Notes: generated from the letters alone by a model not told the origin. DNA of 64,000 bases from Streptomyces uncialis (GCF_036250755.1 NZ_CP109583.1:2976001-3040000); one strand, 5' to 3'. Numbered from the stretch's first letter, positions 1 to 9,136 are shown. Numbers and translations: made by a program.

Positions 1-1
1 C

Positions 2-745
2 CCCTTCCACTTCCCGCGCGCGATCCGCCGTTTCATGCCCCGCTACCGGCGCTCGGTGGACGCCCAGCGGACCCTGGAGCGGGAGTTGCGGCGGGCGCTC
101 GACGCCCCGGGCGGGGGCGGGCTCGTCGAGTCGCTCGCGGACGCGGGGCTGGACCCCGAGGCGTCGGTGCGGATGCTGGTGTCCAACGGGCTGGCCTCCT
201 ACCGGGTCCCGGCGGCGGCCGTGACCTGGACCCTCGTCGCGCTGGCCCGGAATCCGGCGGTCGCCGACGAACTCGCCGGACGGCTCGGCGGCGCGGGGAC
301 GGGTGACGGAGCAGGTGACGCGGACGGGGACCCGCTGCTGGCGTGGACGATCGCCGAGTCGCTGCGGCTGTGGCCCCCGAACTGGCTGATCCTGCGGACC
401 GCGAACGGCGAACAGAGCTGCGGCGGCTGGCGGTTGCCGCCCAGCGCCTCGGTGATCGTCTCGCCCTACGTGGTCCACCGGACGGCGCCCTCGTTCGCCG
501 GTGACCCCGACACGTTCCGTCCGGAGCGGTGGTCCGGGATGAACCCGGGTCCCGGCGAGTACCTTCCGTACGGCATCGGCAGCCGCTGGTGCGTCGGCAA
601 GGCGCTCGCCGATCTGGAGCTGAAGACCATCGTCGCGGCCCTCGCCCGTGAGTTCCGCTTCTCGGTGCGGACGATGGCCGAGCGGCCGGACGTCCGGACC
701 ACCCTGCTCCCGGCGTCCCTGACCCTCGGCCTGCGGCCACGTTGA
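2..745 (+). CDS. Cytochrome P450, C-terminal part (5' end outside window)
   Basis: The reading frame is open from the first bases of the window and ends at TGA 743-745, so about 247 C-terminal residues are visible. The K-helix motif reads ESLR followed by LWPP (ExxR), and the heme loop is YGIGSRWCVG with the thiolate Cys near 590-592, so this is a cytochrome P450. The I-helix is odd: ASYRVPAAAVTW occupies the place where most bacterial P450s have AGxE/D-TT, so the usual acid-alcohol pair is replaced by Arg, Val and Pro. Substrate and redox partner are unknown. The next gene is 800 bp away, so the context says little. Confidence 0.9.
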   Translation, partial: PFHFPRAIRRFMPRYRRSVDAQRTLERELRRALDAPGGGGLVESLADAGLDPEASVRMLVSNGLASYRVPAAAVTWTLVALARNPAVADELAGRLGGAGTGDGAGDADGDPLLAWTIAESLRLWPPNWLILRTANGEQSCGGWRLPPSASVIVSPYVVHRTAPSFAGDPDTFRPERWSGMNPGPGEYLPYGIGSRWCVGKALADLELKTIVAALAREFRFSVRTMAERPDVRTTLLPASLTLGLRPR

Positions 746-1548
746 GGACAGGCCGCCCCTCCCTCCGCCCGCGGCCACGTCGAGCATGGGGCGGCGCCCC
801 AGCCCGGGGCGCCCCCTCCCCCGGCACCCCGATCCGCACCCGACCGTTCACTTCCGGCCATGGGCGGGCCGGAAGCGCTCCCCCACCGAGGCGGCCCCCT
901 CCGCCCCAAGCCCGGCGCACACCGGTCCGCCCCCGGTCCGCGGCACGACCCCCAGGGCCTCCGTCCGGCACCCCGGACGGCCGTCCGGTCAACGGACGCG
1001 CACCGCGCGGAGCTCGCGAACCGGACGGCGGGCGTCCCCCGTAGCGGCCTTCGGCGCGGTCCCGGCCCGAGGGCACGGTGTGCCGGGCCGACGGCCGCCA
1101 CCGCGCCCCGGCCCGCTCTCCGGTTACCGAACATGACCATCCGTGCAACGGACCATTTCGAGCCAAGATAATGACGCGCCCCTGACAAGTACGTCACCGA
1201 GGTGCCAGTCTTCCCCTCGGTCGCCCTGCCGCACAGCTCAGTCCCCCGACCCCGGGCACGGCGTCCAGGCACCTGGTGCTCGGCGGCACCACGTGCCACC
1301 GCACGGCACGACATATCCGCGCGACCGGCAACGACGGCGCCACCCCCCACCCTCTACCGCAACGCGTCGCCGTCCCACCCGCACCACCGCGCCACGGCCC
1401 CCACGCCCCCGCGTCGGCGGCCGTTCCTCCCCGGTCGGAGGAAGCACGCGTGTCCACCCGCACATGGTTCCGCCCCGCTCTGCCCGGACGGCCACCCGCC
1501 GACCGGTCCCCCTGGCCGTGCCCGACGGCGGCCACGCAGAAGGAGTCC
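746..1548. other. Long intergenic region upstream of the metalloprotease
   Basis: About 800 bp with no convincing gene. The open frames here are Pro/Arg-rich and lack ribosome sites. A perfect 10-bp inverted repeat, GCCGTCCGGT at 980-989 and ACCGGACGGC at 1020-1029, may end the P450 transcript. An A+T-richer patch at about 1128-1200 is the likeliest place for the metalloprotease promoter, but I cannot assign its boxes with confidence. Confidence 0.4.
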
Positions 1549-3618
1549 GTGTTGAGACCCACCTCCCCCATACCCCCCACCTCCGGTTCCCGGCCCGTAC
1601 GACGCCGTCGTGCGGCGACCGGGGGCGCGCTCGTCGCCGTCGCCGCGCTGCTGGCGGTCGCCGTGCAGAGCGGTGCCGCGACCGCCGCGCCCGAGGGACG
1701 GCCCCTGGCCGCGCCCACCAAGGCCGACCCCGGCTCGCTGCCCGCGCAGCTCTCCCCCGCCCAGCGTGCCGCGCTGATCCGCGCCGCCCAGGCGAAGTCG
1801 GCGCGGACCGCCGGGGAACTCGGCCTCGGGGCCAAGGAGAAGCTCGTCGTCCGGGATGTGATCAAGGACCGTGACGGCTCCCTGCACACCCGCTACGAGC
1901 GCACCTACGACGGACTGCCCGTCCTCGGCGGCGACCTCGTCGTGGACAGCGCGAAGTCCGGTGCCACGCAGGGCGTGACCAAGGCGTCCAAGTCGGCCCT
2001 GAAGGGCATCGCCGCCGACGCGGCGGTGAAGCCCGCCACCGCCGAGAAGCAGGCGCTGCGCGAGGCGAAGGCCGAGGGGTCGAAGAAGACCTCCGCCGAC
2101 CGCGCCCCGCGCGAGGTCGTGTGGATGGCGTCCGGCAAGCCGGTCCTCGCGTACGAGACCGTCGTCGGCGGGTTCCAGCACGACGGCACGCCCAACGAGC
2201 TGCACGTCGTCACCGACGCGGCCACCGGCGCGAAGCTGTACGAGTGGCAGGCCATCGAGAACGGTGTCGGCAACACCCAGTACAGCGGCCAGGTCACCCT
2301 CGGCAGCACCCAGTCGGGCGGCAACTGGACGCTGACCGACGGGGCGCGCGGCAACCACCGCACGTACAACCTCAACCGGGGCACCACCGGCACCGGCACG
2401 CTGTTCTCGCAGACCAACGACACCTGGGGCGACGGCACCCCGGCGAACCTGTCGACGGCCGGCGCGGACGCGGCCTACGGTGCCGCCGAGACCTGGGACT
2501 ACTTCAAGGAGGTCTACGGGCGCAGCGGCATCCGGGGCGACGGGGTCGGCGCGTACTCACGCGTCCACTACGGCAACAACTACGTCAACGCCTTCTGGTC
2601 CGACTCCTGCTTCTGCATGACGTACGGCGACGGCGCGGGCAACGCGAAGCCGCTGACCTCGCTGGACGTGGCCGCGCACGAGATGACCCACGGCATCACG
2701 TCGAACACCGCGGGCCTGATCTACAGCGGGGAGTCCGGCGGTCTCAACGAGGCCACCTCGGACATCTTCGCGGCGGCCGTGGAGTTCTACGCGAACAACA
2801 CCTCCGACCCCGGTGACTACCTGGTCGGCGAGAAGATCGACATCCGTGGCAACGGCACCCCGCTGCGGTACATGGACCGGCCGAGCCGGGACGGCGCGTC
2901 CAAGGACTACTGGTACTCGGGCATCGGCTCGGTCGACGTGCACTACTCGTCGGGCCCGGCGAACCACTGGTTCTACCTGCTGTCCGAGGGCAGCGGTGCG
3001 AAGACCGTGAACGGCGTCGCGTACGACTCCCCCACCTCCGACGGACTGCCCGTCGCGGGGATCGGCCGGGACAAGGCCGCGCTGATCTGGTTCCGCGCGC
3101 TGACCACGAAGTTCACCTCGTCCACCAACTACGCGGGCGCCCGGACCGGGACCCTCGCGGTGGCCGGTGAGCTGTACGGGACGACGAGCCCCGAGTACCT
3201 GGCCGTCCAGCACGCGTGGGCCGGGGTCGCGGTCGGTGCCCGTCCCGGCACCGGCGAGCCGCCGACCGGCACGGTCTTCGAGAACACGGCCGATGTGGCC
3301 GTTCCCGACCGGGGCGCGGCCGTCACCTCGACGGTGAACGTGACCGGGCGCGCCGGCAACGCGCCGAGCAATCTGGCGGTCGGCGTGGACATCGTCCACA
3401 CCTGGCGGGGCGACCTGGTGGTCGACCTGGTCGCACCGGACGGCACCGCGTACCGGCTGAAGAACTCCAGCTCCGGCGACTCGGCGGACAACGTCGCGGA
3501 GACGTTCACCGTCAACGCGTCGTCCGAGGTCGCCAACGGCGCCTGGAAGCTGCGGGTGCAGGATGTCGCGGCGCAGGACACGGGGTACATCAACAGCTGG
3601 AAGCTGACGTTCCCGTAG
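1549..3618 (+). CDS. Secreted M4 (thermolysin-family) zinc metalloprotease with C-terminal P-domain
   Basis: A secreted neutral protease precursor of about 690 residues. The frame is open from further upstream, but AAGGAG at 1540-1545 points to GTG 1549 or, with better spacing, TTG 1552. Either gives an RRRR stretch, a hydrophobic core and an ATAAPEG signal-peptide end. Next come an inhibitory FTP/PepSY-type propeptide and the catalytic domain. The zinc motif HEMTH begins near residue 377, the third ligand Glu is in GGLNEATSD near residue 401, and the catalytic His is in VDVHYSSGPANHWF. The last 110 or so residues form a proprotein-convertase P-domain (GVDIVHTWRGDLVVDLVAPD), common in secreted Streptomyces proteases. 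It should act outside the cell after autocleavage of the propeptide. Confidence 0.93.
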   Translation: MLRPTSPIPPTSGSRPVRRRRAATGGALVAVAALLAVAVQSGAATAAPEGRPLAAPTKADPGSLPAQLSPAQRAALIRAAQAKSARTAGELGLGAKEKLVVRDVIKDRDGSLHTRYERTYDGLPVLGGDLVVDSAKSGATQGVTKASKSALKGIAADAAVKPATAEKQALREAKAEGSKKTSADRAPREVVWMASGKPVLAYETVVGGFQHDGTPNELHVVTDAATGAKLYEWQAIENGVGNTQYSGQVTLGSTQSGGNWTLTDGARGNHRTYNLNRGTTGTGTLFSQTNDTWGDGTPANLSTAGADAAYGAAETWDYFKEVYGRSGIRGDGVGAYSRVHYGNNYVNAFWSDSCFCMTYGDGAGNAKPLTSLDVAAHEMTHGITSNTAGLIYSGESGGLNEATSDIFAAAVEFYANNTSDPGDYLVGEKIDIRGNGTPLRYMDRPSRDGASKDYWYSGIGSVDVHYSSGPANHWFYLLSEGSGAKTVNGVAYDSPTSDGLPVAGIGRDKAALIWFRALTTKFTSSTNYAGARTGTLAVAGELYGTTSPEYLAVQHAWAGVAVGARPGTGEPPTGTVFENTADVAVPDRGAAVTSTVNVTGRAGNAPSNLAVGVDIVHTWRGDLVVDLVAPDGTAYRLKNSSSGDSADNVAETFTVNASSEVANGAWKLRVQDVAAQDTGYINSWKLTFP

Positions 3619-3876
3619 GACGTGACGCGTCGGTCGCGGGGCGGACACCGTCCCGCGACCGTACGGCTCCCCGACCCGTCCGCGCGTCCCCGCCCCTTTC
3701 CGGAGGCGGGGCCGCGCGGGCGGGTCTTCCGGTGCCCGGCGCACCTGGTGCACCGCGGGTACGGGACAGATCCCCGGCTCCGGAACATGACGGGCGCCAA
3801 GAGCAGGGCCTCGGAAGGTGCGGGACGGGCGTACCGTGGAGGGAGACCGTCCACCACACGTGTAAGGCGGGGAACC

Positions 3877-5121
3877 ATGGGCGCACTTGGTGACAACGTC
3901 CGCGACAAACGGTTGGCCGCCGGACTGACCCAGGAGACATTGGCGTACGCCGCCGGCTTGACACCTTCCACAGTCGCCAAGCTGGAGCAGGGCGGAAGCG
4001 TTCGTATCGAGACGCTGCACAAACTCGCGAAGGCCCTGCACCTGAAGACGTCCGAGTTGATGGCCTCCAGCACTCCTCAGGCTGTCGGTTGCGGGGAGGT
4101 CTCGCCGGTCGGACTGGTCGGTTTGCGGAATGCCCTCACACCACCTGTCGGGCTGGAGGATCTCAGGCCCGAGGTCGCGGGGGCCCCTGATCTGGCGGCG
4201 CTTCGCGAGGTCGTTCGCGGGGGATCATCGTCCTACAACGCACTCAAGTTCGAGCCGATAGCCGCTCATCTCCCCCAAGTCGTCACGGACTCGAACTCAG
4301 CGGTCGCCCACTTCGACAACGGGCCCGAACGTGAGACGGCCTTGTCGATCCGTTCGGAAGCGTTGCTGTTGGCCGGGCGGTATCTGACCGCCGTGCGGCA
4401 GTTCGATCTCGCCTACTACGCGCTTTCCGGTGCCATTCACGACGCGCGCGCGGTGGACGACACACATACCGCGTCCACCGCCATCGGCATCATGTCCTGG
4501 CTCATGACGCGGCAGGGCCGTTTCGATGACGCCGAACGCCTCGCGATCGAGACGGCGGACCGCATCGAACCTCGAATCTCGCAAGCGACGCCTGAGCGAT
4601 TGAGCTCCTGGGGCTGGCTGGCGCTGCACGCGGCTGCGGCGGCGATCCGGAACAACCGCGCGGAAGAAGCCGCGGCGGTCCGGCGCATCGCCGCGTCGGC
4701 CGCGTCCGCGCTGGGGAATCAGCCTGCTGGATCTGCCCGCTACGGCAGGTTCGACACGGCCGTCGTGGCGATGAAGAGCCTGGAGGACGAACTGATCAAG
4801 GACGGCGGAGATCCCTACCGCGTGATCGAGGAGTCCGCCGGGAAGGCACCCCTGTCCGACTTCTCCATGAGGGCCGCCGGCGTGTCCGAGACCGACAACG
4901 AGTGGAACCGGCATCGGCTGACGGTCGCGTCCGCCTGCGTGATGGTGGGCGATCACGACGGCGCGATGGACCGGCTGGTCCGCATCGAGTGCGACAACGC
5001 GGATTGGCTGAGGCACCAACGCCCCGCGCATGACGTGTTGCGGACGGTCGTGCGGGCACGCAAGCGGAAGCTCACCAGGGACATGCGCCGCTTGGGCGCC
5101 CTTCTGACGACCGACGCGTAA
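3877..5121 (+). CDS. XRE-family regulator with TPR-like C-terminal region
   Basis: About 414 residues. ATG 3877 was chosen because it follows a purine-rich AAGGCGGGGAACC and starts directly in the helix-turn-helix; the upstream extension of the frame looks non-coding. Residues 5-60 are a Cro/C1-type HTH (TQETLAYAAGLTPSTVAKLE). The rest is helical and Ala-rich, resembling the TPR-like sensor domains of large actinobacterial XRE regulators. The ligand is unknown. Codon use is less G/C-biased at the third position than in the flanking metabolic genes. Three very small genes on the same strand follow after a promoter-like region, so this protein is the obvious candidate regulator for them. DNA binding is well supported; the target is inferred. 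Confidence 0.85.
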   Translation: MGALGDNVRDKRLAAGLTQETLAYAAGLTPSTVAKLEQGGSVRIETLHKLAKALHLKTSELMASSTPQAVGCGEVSPVGLVGLRNALTPPVGLEDLRPEVAGAPDLAALREVVRGGSSSYNALKFEPIAAHLPQVVTDSNSAVAHFDNGPERETALSIRSEALLLAGRYLTAVRQFDLAYYALSGAIHDARAVDDTHTASTAIGIMSWLMTRQGRFDDAERLAIETADRIEPRISQATPERLSSWGWLALHAAAAAIRNNRAEEAAAVRRIAASAASALGNQPAGSARYGRFDTAVVAMKSLEDELIKDGGDPYRVIEESAGKAPLSDFSMRAAGVSETDNEWNRHRLTVASACVMVGDHDGAMDRLVRIECDNADWLRHQRPAHDVLRTVVRARKRKLTRDMRRLGALLTTDA

Positions 5122-5212
5122 CTGCCCCGCTCCGCGGTAGCTACCGCTCCGACCGGACGAGGCGGCCGGTGTGTCTGCTGCGTGACGTGACGGGCGACGG
5201 GCAGAGCGCTCA

Positions 5213-5261
5213 AGAAGTGCCGCTTTCCGCTCGTGAGCCCAACTCCACTTCTGGCTATGGT
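5213..5261 (+). promoter_or_regulatory. Candidate promoter and inverted-repeat operator of the small-gene operon
   Basis: An inverted repeat AGAAGTG (5213-5219) / CACTTCT (5246-5252) encloses GTGAGC (5233-5238) and lies just ahead of TATGGT (5256-5261). GTGAGC and TATGGT are 17 bp apart, a reasonable sigma-HrdB-type promoter. The site lies between the XRE regulator and the first small gene, so it may be the XRE operator. Confidence 0.45.
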
Positions 5262-5343
5262 CGTTGCACTCGAATCCGCGAGAGACCCCCGCGACGGGGC
5301 GAACCGTCCGGGGGCGTGGCCATCAGCCTGAGGAGCTGTTGAC

Positions 5344-5487
5344 GTGCCCAAGAATATCGGTCTGGTCTTCGAGTGCCTGTTGCGGGTGTTACTTCCACGG
5401 ACGGCGCGACGCCCGGCCTGTGCCCTGGCGCTCGATGGTGCCGGGGTGTCGCCCCGCGTCATTCATGCTGTGGAGCTGTGGCGGTGA
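5344..5487 (+). CDS. 47-residue protein with a TTA (bldA-type) codon, first gene of a small-gene cascade
   Basis: A short gene starting at GTG 5344, preceded by GAGGAG and a 7-8 nt spacer. It encodes 47 residues beginning VPKNIGLVFECLLRVLLP, a hydrophobic/amphipathic N-terminus followed by a basic stretch. Codon 16 (5389-5391) is TTA, the rare leucine codon read by the bldA tRNA in Streptomyces, so translation could be developmentally gated. The TGA at 5485-5487 overlaps the GTG of the next gene at 5484 (GTGA), implying translational coupling. I do not recognise a named family. The RBS, in-frame coupling and tail-to-head overlap with two more small genes are the reasons for calling it real. 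Confidence 0.6.
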   Translation: MPKNIGLVFECLLRVLLPRTARRPACALALDGAGVSPRVIHAVELWR

Positions 5488-5900
5488 CCGGCACGGAAGG
5501 GGCGATGTCCCCAGGGCCGGTGCGGCTGAGCGGCACCGGGTCGGTGCGGTTGCTGCCGTGGACGTCCACAGGCGGGAATCCGTGCTACCTCGTGACGGAC
5601 GACGGTGACGGGTATCTGTCGAGGGTCGCGGACAGCGTGGAGGCCGTGCAGCTCGACATGGCGGCTCGGCTCCTCTCGCATGCCGGGGAGTTGGTACGGG
5701 AGCCGAAGGCGAGTGCGCGGGAGTTGCGGTATGTGGCGGCGCGGCTGGTGGAGTCGTTGCACGAGACGCTGCGAGTGGCGCGTAGTCGTGGGGGGCGATT
5801 GCCTCGGCCCGTCGAACCTTTCGCATCGCCGGGCGGCGACCCGGTTCCCGGCGATGGCGATGGCGATGGCGATGACACGGAGCCAGGAGCGGGAGGGTGA
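5484..5900 (+). CDS. Small conserved-looking protein of unknown function (138 aa)
   Basis: GTG 5484 overlaps the preceding stop codon and has GGAG at 5472-5475. ATG 5505 is an alternative start. The central part, about residues 26-105, looks like a folded domain: PWTSTGGNPCYLVTDDGDGYLSR as short segments, then two Ala/Leu-rich amphipathic helices ending ESLHETLRVARSRGGRLP. The C-terminal tail is acidic and comes partly from a GCGATG tandem at 5851-5874 (DGDGDGDD). I recall similar small Streptomyces proteins beside XRE regulators, but this is memory and not a search result. Its stop overlaps the next GTG at 5897 (GTGA), so the three genes should be translated as one coupled unit. Function unknown. 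Confidence 0.72.
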   Translation: MTGTEGAMSPGPVRLSGTGSVRLLPWTSTGGNPCYLVTDDGDGYLSRVADSVEAVQLDMAARLLSHAGELVREPKASARELRYVAARLVESLHETLRVARSRGGRLPRPVEPFASPGGDPVPGDGDGDGDDTEPGAGG

Positions 5901-6100
5901 GAGTGAGTGCGTCGGACACGTCGTCCCCGGTGCCGTGTGCGGCGTGCGTGTCGGCACGGATCATGGGGCGTCCCTGGAGCGCGCATGGGTGTCATGGGGT
6001 GACCCGGCTGCGCGTGGTGGGCGCGCGACCGCCATTGCGGATTTCCCACCTACGGCACGCGTGCCCGTGCTCGTGCTCCGGGGTCGGTGCCGCCCGGTGA
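5897..6100 (+). CDS. 67-residue cysteine-rich small protein
   Basis: GTG 5897 overlaps the stop of the previous gene (GTGA), with GGGAGG just upstream. The 67-residue product has six Cys, at about positions 14, 17, 32, 56, 58 and 60 (CAAC, then a single C, then CPCSC), and His near 30, 33, 51 and 54. This pattern could bind a metal such as zinc or form disulfides. There is no signal peptide or membrane segment. It is the last gene before a hairpin at 6302-6334. Unrecognised; the case for a real gene rests on coupling and cysteine spacing. Confidence 0.5.
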   Translation: MRVSASDTSSPVPCAACVSARIMGRPWSAHGCHGVTRLRVVGARPPLRISHLRHACPCSCSGVGAAR

Positions 6101-6517
6101 ACCGCCAAGGCCAGGCCGCGTGGCCCGCCTGCCGCTGCCCGACCTGCCGCGTGGAGCCGATGCGGCTGGTCCCGTAGCAGCCCGCGAACAGGATCCTCCG
6201 CCCGCAGCCACCAACCGGGTTCCCTGCGGCCTTGAGGTCACGCCGCCTCGTGGTGCCGCGCGGTTCCCCGCGTTCCTTGGTGCGTGCACCTGAACGTACG
6301 TGTTCCCCGCGCCCCGATCAGGGGCGCGGGGAACCGGCCGAATCCACCGGCCGACGGCACAGGAACAGGGTGCACCCACCCGGGAGAACCCAGGGGCGCG
6401 GGGAACCCGCACCCCGTGCCACCCGTGCGGGAACACGTACGGCCAGCGGTACGGACCCCGGGGCGCCCGAAGCACACGCCGTACCGCGCCCCGTACCGCT
6501 CGCCGCGCCGGACGGCG
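6101..6517. repeat. Convergent intergenic region with G+C-rich inverted repeats
   Basis: Lies between the small-gene operon (+) and glgP (-). It holds a perfect 14-bp hairpin (6302-6315 / 6321-6334) and a further near copy of the window's dispersed 20-mer at 6392-6411. No gene is evident. Confidence 0.6.
6302..6334. terminator. Perfect 14-bp hairpin between convergent genes
   Basis: GTTCCCCGCGCCCC (6302-6315), a 5-nt loop GATCA, and the exact inverse GGGGCGCGGGGAAC (6321-6334). There is no U tract, as is usual for Streptomyces hairpin terminators. It could stop transcription from both sides. It is also a variant of the dispersed repeat described at 32201, 46271, 59126 and 62430. Confidence 0.55.
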
Positions 6518-9136
6518 TCAGCGGAGGAGGACGCCCGAGCCGTCGGACTTCGTGGTGACGGGGACGGCCACCAGGCCCAGTTCCGCCCCGGACGCCAGCA
6601 GCGGATGTGACGGGAGGATGCGGACCGTGTACCCGAACGGGCCGGTGCGGTCGAGGGCGAGTTCGCCCTCGAACACCCAGCGGCCCTCCAGGTCCGGGCC
6701 GCTCACGGACTTCAGCGCGACCGCCGACGCGTCCGCGATCCGGTCGTCGGGGTCGACCCGGCCCGCGACCGCCTGGACCTCCACGTCCTCGGGGCCCAGC
6801 TCCCCGAGCCGCACCCGGACCCGGAGGGTGAGGCTCGCCCCCAGTTCCGGCGCGGACGGCGCGCCGGACGGCTCGACATGGTCGACCCGGACCCGTGGCC
6901 ACCCCGCCCGGACCCGCGCCTTCCACTCCGCGAGCCCCCGCGCCGCGTCGTCCCGCAGCTCCCGGTGCGCGGCGGCGGCGGGAACGTACAGCCGCTCCAC
7001 GTACTCGCGGACCATCCGCCCCGCCAGCACCTTCGGGCCGAGCCGGGTGAGGGTCTCGCGGACCATCGCGATCCAGCGGTCGGGCAGCCCCTCGGGCCCG
7101 CGCTCGTAGAAGCGCGGGGTGATCCGCCGCTCCAGCAGGTCGTACAGGGCGCGCGCCTCCAGGTCGTCCCGGCGCTCCGGGTCGGTGGTGTCGCCGTCGG
7201 CGGTGGGGATCGCCCAGCCGAAGTCCGGCGCGAACCACTCGTCCCACCAGCCGTCGAGGACGGAGAGGTTCAGGCAGCCGTTCAGCGCCGCCTTCATCCC
7301 GGAGGTCCCGCACGCCTCCAGCGGACGCAGCGGATTGTTGAGCCAGACGTCGCAGCCGGGGTACAGCTTCTTCGCCATCGCCATGCCGTAGTCGGGCAGG
7401 AACACGATCCGGTGCCGCACCCGGGGGTCGTCGGTGAACCGGACGAGTTCCTGGATCAGCCGTTTGCCGCCGTCGTCGGCGGGATGCGCCTTGCCCGCGA
7501 CGACGACCTGCACCGGCCGTTCGGGGTGCAGCAGCAGCCGGGTGAGCCGGTCCCGGTCGCGCAGCATCAGGGTGAGCCGTTTGTACGAGGGGACCCGGCG
7601 GGCGAAGCCGATGGTCAGGACGTCCGGGTCGAGGACGGAGTCGATCCAGCCGAGCTCCGCGTCGGCCGCGCCGCGCTGCCGCCAGGACCGGTACAGCCGC
7701 TCGCGGACCTCGCCGACGAGCCCGGCGCGCAGGGTGCGGCGCAGCTCCCAGATGTCGGGGTCGGGGATCTCGGCGACGGCGTCCCAGCGGGTGCCCTCAC
7801 CGACGCTCAGCGCGTCCTCGGTACGGCGTGCCCCGAGCTGCCGGGCGCTGACCCGGATCACCTCCGGCGCGACCCAGGTCGGCGCGTGGACACCGTTGGT
7901 GACGGAGGTGATGGGCACCTCCTCGGCGTCGAATCCGGGCCACAGCCCGGAGAACATCTCCCGGCTGACCCGTCCGTGCAGCACGGAGACACCGTTGGCC
8001 CGCTGGCCGAGCCGCAGTCCCATCACGGCCATGTTGAACAGTCCGGGCTCGCCCCCGGGGTACGTCTCCGTCCCCAGCCGCAGCACCCGTTCCGCGTCGA
8101 TGCCGGGGAGTTCGGCGTCGGCGCCGAAGTGCCGGGCGATCAGGTCCCGGTCGAAGCGGTCGATCCCGGCGGGGACGGGGGTGTGCGTGGTGAAGACGGT
8201 CCCCGCGCGGACGGCCTCCAGCGCCGCGTCGAAGCCGAGGCCGCGCGTCACATGTTCGTGGATGCGCTCGACGCCGAGGAACCCGGCGTGCCCCTCGTTG
8301 GTGTGGAACACCTCCGGCGCGGGATGCCCGGTGAGCCGGCAGTACGTGCGCACCGCGCGGACCCCGCCGATCCCGAGCAGCATCTCCTGGAGCAGCCGGT
8401 GTTCGCTGCCGCCGCCGTAGAGCCGGTCGGTGACCTCGCGTTCCCCGCGGTCGTTCTCCTCCATGTCCGAGTCCAGCAGCAGCAGCGGTACCCGGCCGAC
8501 CTGGGCGACCCAGACCCGGGCGTGCAGGCTCCGGCCGCCGGGCAGCGCGAGCACCAGGTGCGCGGGGGTTCCGTCGGCCTCCTTGAGGACGGTCAGCGGC
8601 AGCTCGTCGGGGTCGAGGACCGGATAGTGCTCCTGCTGCCAGCCGTCCCGGGAGAGGGACTGGCGGAAGTAGCCGTGCCGGTAGAGGAGGCCGACACCGA
8701 TGAGTGGGACTCCGAGGTCGCTCGCCGCCTTGAGGTGGTCCCCGGCGAGGATGCCGAGGCCGCCGGAGTACTGCGGCAGGGCGGCGGTGATGCCGAACTC
8801 GGGCGAGAAGTAGGCGATGGCGGCCGGGGGTTCGCCGGGCTGGCGCTGGTACCAGCGCTCGCCCTCGGTGTACTCGCGCAGCTCGGCGGCGCACACGGCG
8901 AGCCGCTCCAGGAAGCCGGGGTCGGCGGCGAGCCCGGTGAGCCGGTCCGGGGCCACGGTGCCGAGCAGCCGTACGGGGTCGCCGTGGGCGGCGTCCCAGC
9001 CCTCGGGGTCCAGGGAGCGGAACAGTTCACGGGTCCCGTCGTGCCAGGACCAGCGCAGGTTCCGGGCCAGTTCGTTCAGTGGGGCGAGCGGCCCGGGGAG
9101 TACGGGTCGGACGGTGATGCGACGGATGGCCTTCAC
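6518..9136 (-). CDS. glgP: Alpha-glucan (glycogen/maltodextrin) phosphorylase
   Basis: Phosphorolyses alpha-1,4-glucan to glucose-1-phosphate in the cytoplasm. About 872 residues from GTG 9136, which has AAGGTGG a few bases upstream on the coding strand and gives the family-typical start VKAIRRITVRP. The pyridoxal-phosphate lysine is near residue 615 in EACGTSGMKAALNG. The N-terminal DUF3417-like segment (LNELARNLRWSWHDGTRELF) marks the actinobacterial/archaeal-type phosphorylases. In relatives it sits next to the glgE-treS-pep2-glgB cluster; here four other genes separate it from glgE. The long frames on the opposite strand are shadows of its G+C-rich codons. Confidence 0.95.
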   Translation of the reverse strand: MKAIRRITVRPVLPGPLAPLNELARNLRWSWHDGTRELFRSLDPEGWDAAHGDPVRLLGTVAPDRLTGLAADPGFLERLAVCAAELREYTEGERWYQRQPGEPPAAIAYFSPEFGITAALPQYSGGLGILAGDHLKAASDLGVPLIGVGLLYRHGYFRQSLSRDGWQQEHYPVLDPDELPLTVLKEADGTPAHLVLALPGGRSLHARVWVAQVGRVPLLLLDSDMEENDRGEREVTDRLYGGGSEHRLLQEMLLGIGGVRAVRTYCRLTGHPAPEVFHTNEGHAGFLGVERIHEHVTRGLGFDAALEAVRAGTVFTTHTPVPAGIDRFDRDLIARHFGADAELPGIDAERVLRLGTETYPGGEPGLFNMAVMGLRLGQRANGVSVLHGRVSREMFSGLWPGFDAEEVPITSVTNGVHAPTWVAPEVIRVSARQLGARRTEDALSVGEGTRWDAVAEIPDPDIWELRRTLRAGLVGEVRERLYRSWRQRGAADAELGWIDSVLDPDVLTIGFARRVPSYKRLTLMLRDRDRLTRLLLHPERPVQVVVAGKAHPADDGGKRLIQELVRFTDDPRVRHRIVFLPDYGMAMAKKLYPGCDVWLNNPLRPLEACGTSGMKAALNGCLNLSVLDGWWDEWFAPDFGWAIPTADGDTTDPERRDDLEARALYDLLERRITPRFYERGPEGLPDRWIAMVRETLTRLGPKVLAGRMVREYVERLYVPAAAAHRELRDDAARGLAEWKARVRAGWPRVRVDHVEPSGAPSAPELGASLTLRVRVRLGELGPEDVEVQAVAGRVDPDDRIADASAVALKSVSGPDLEGRWVFEGELALDRTGPFGYTVRILPSHPLLASGAELGLVAVPVTTKSDGSGVLLR

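Noticed and set aside
742-1136. Short + strand open frames after the P450
   Set aside because: Pro/Arg/Gly-rich, overlapping each other in different frames, no ribosome site.
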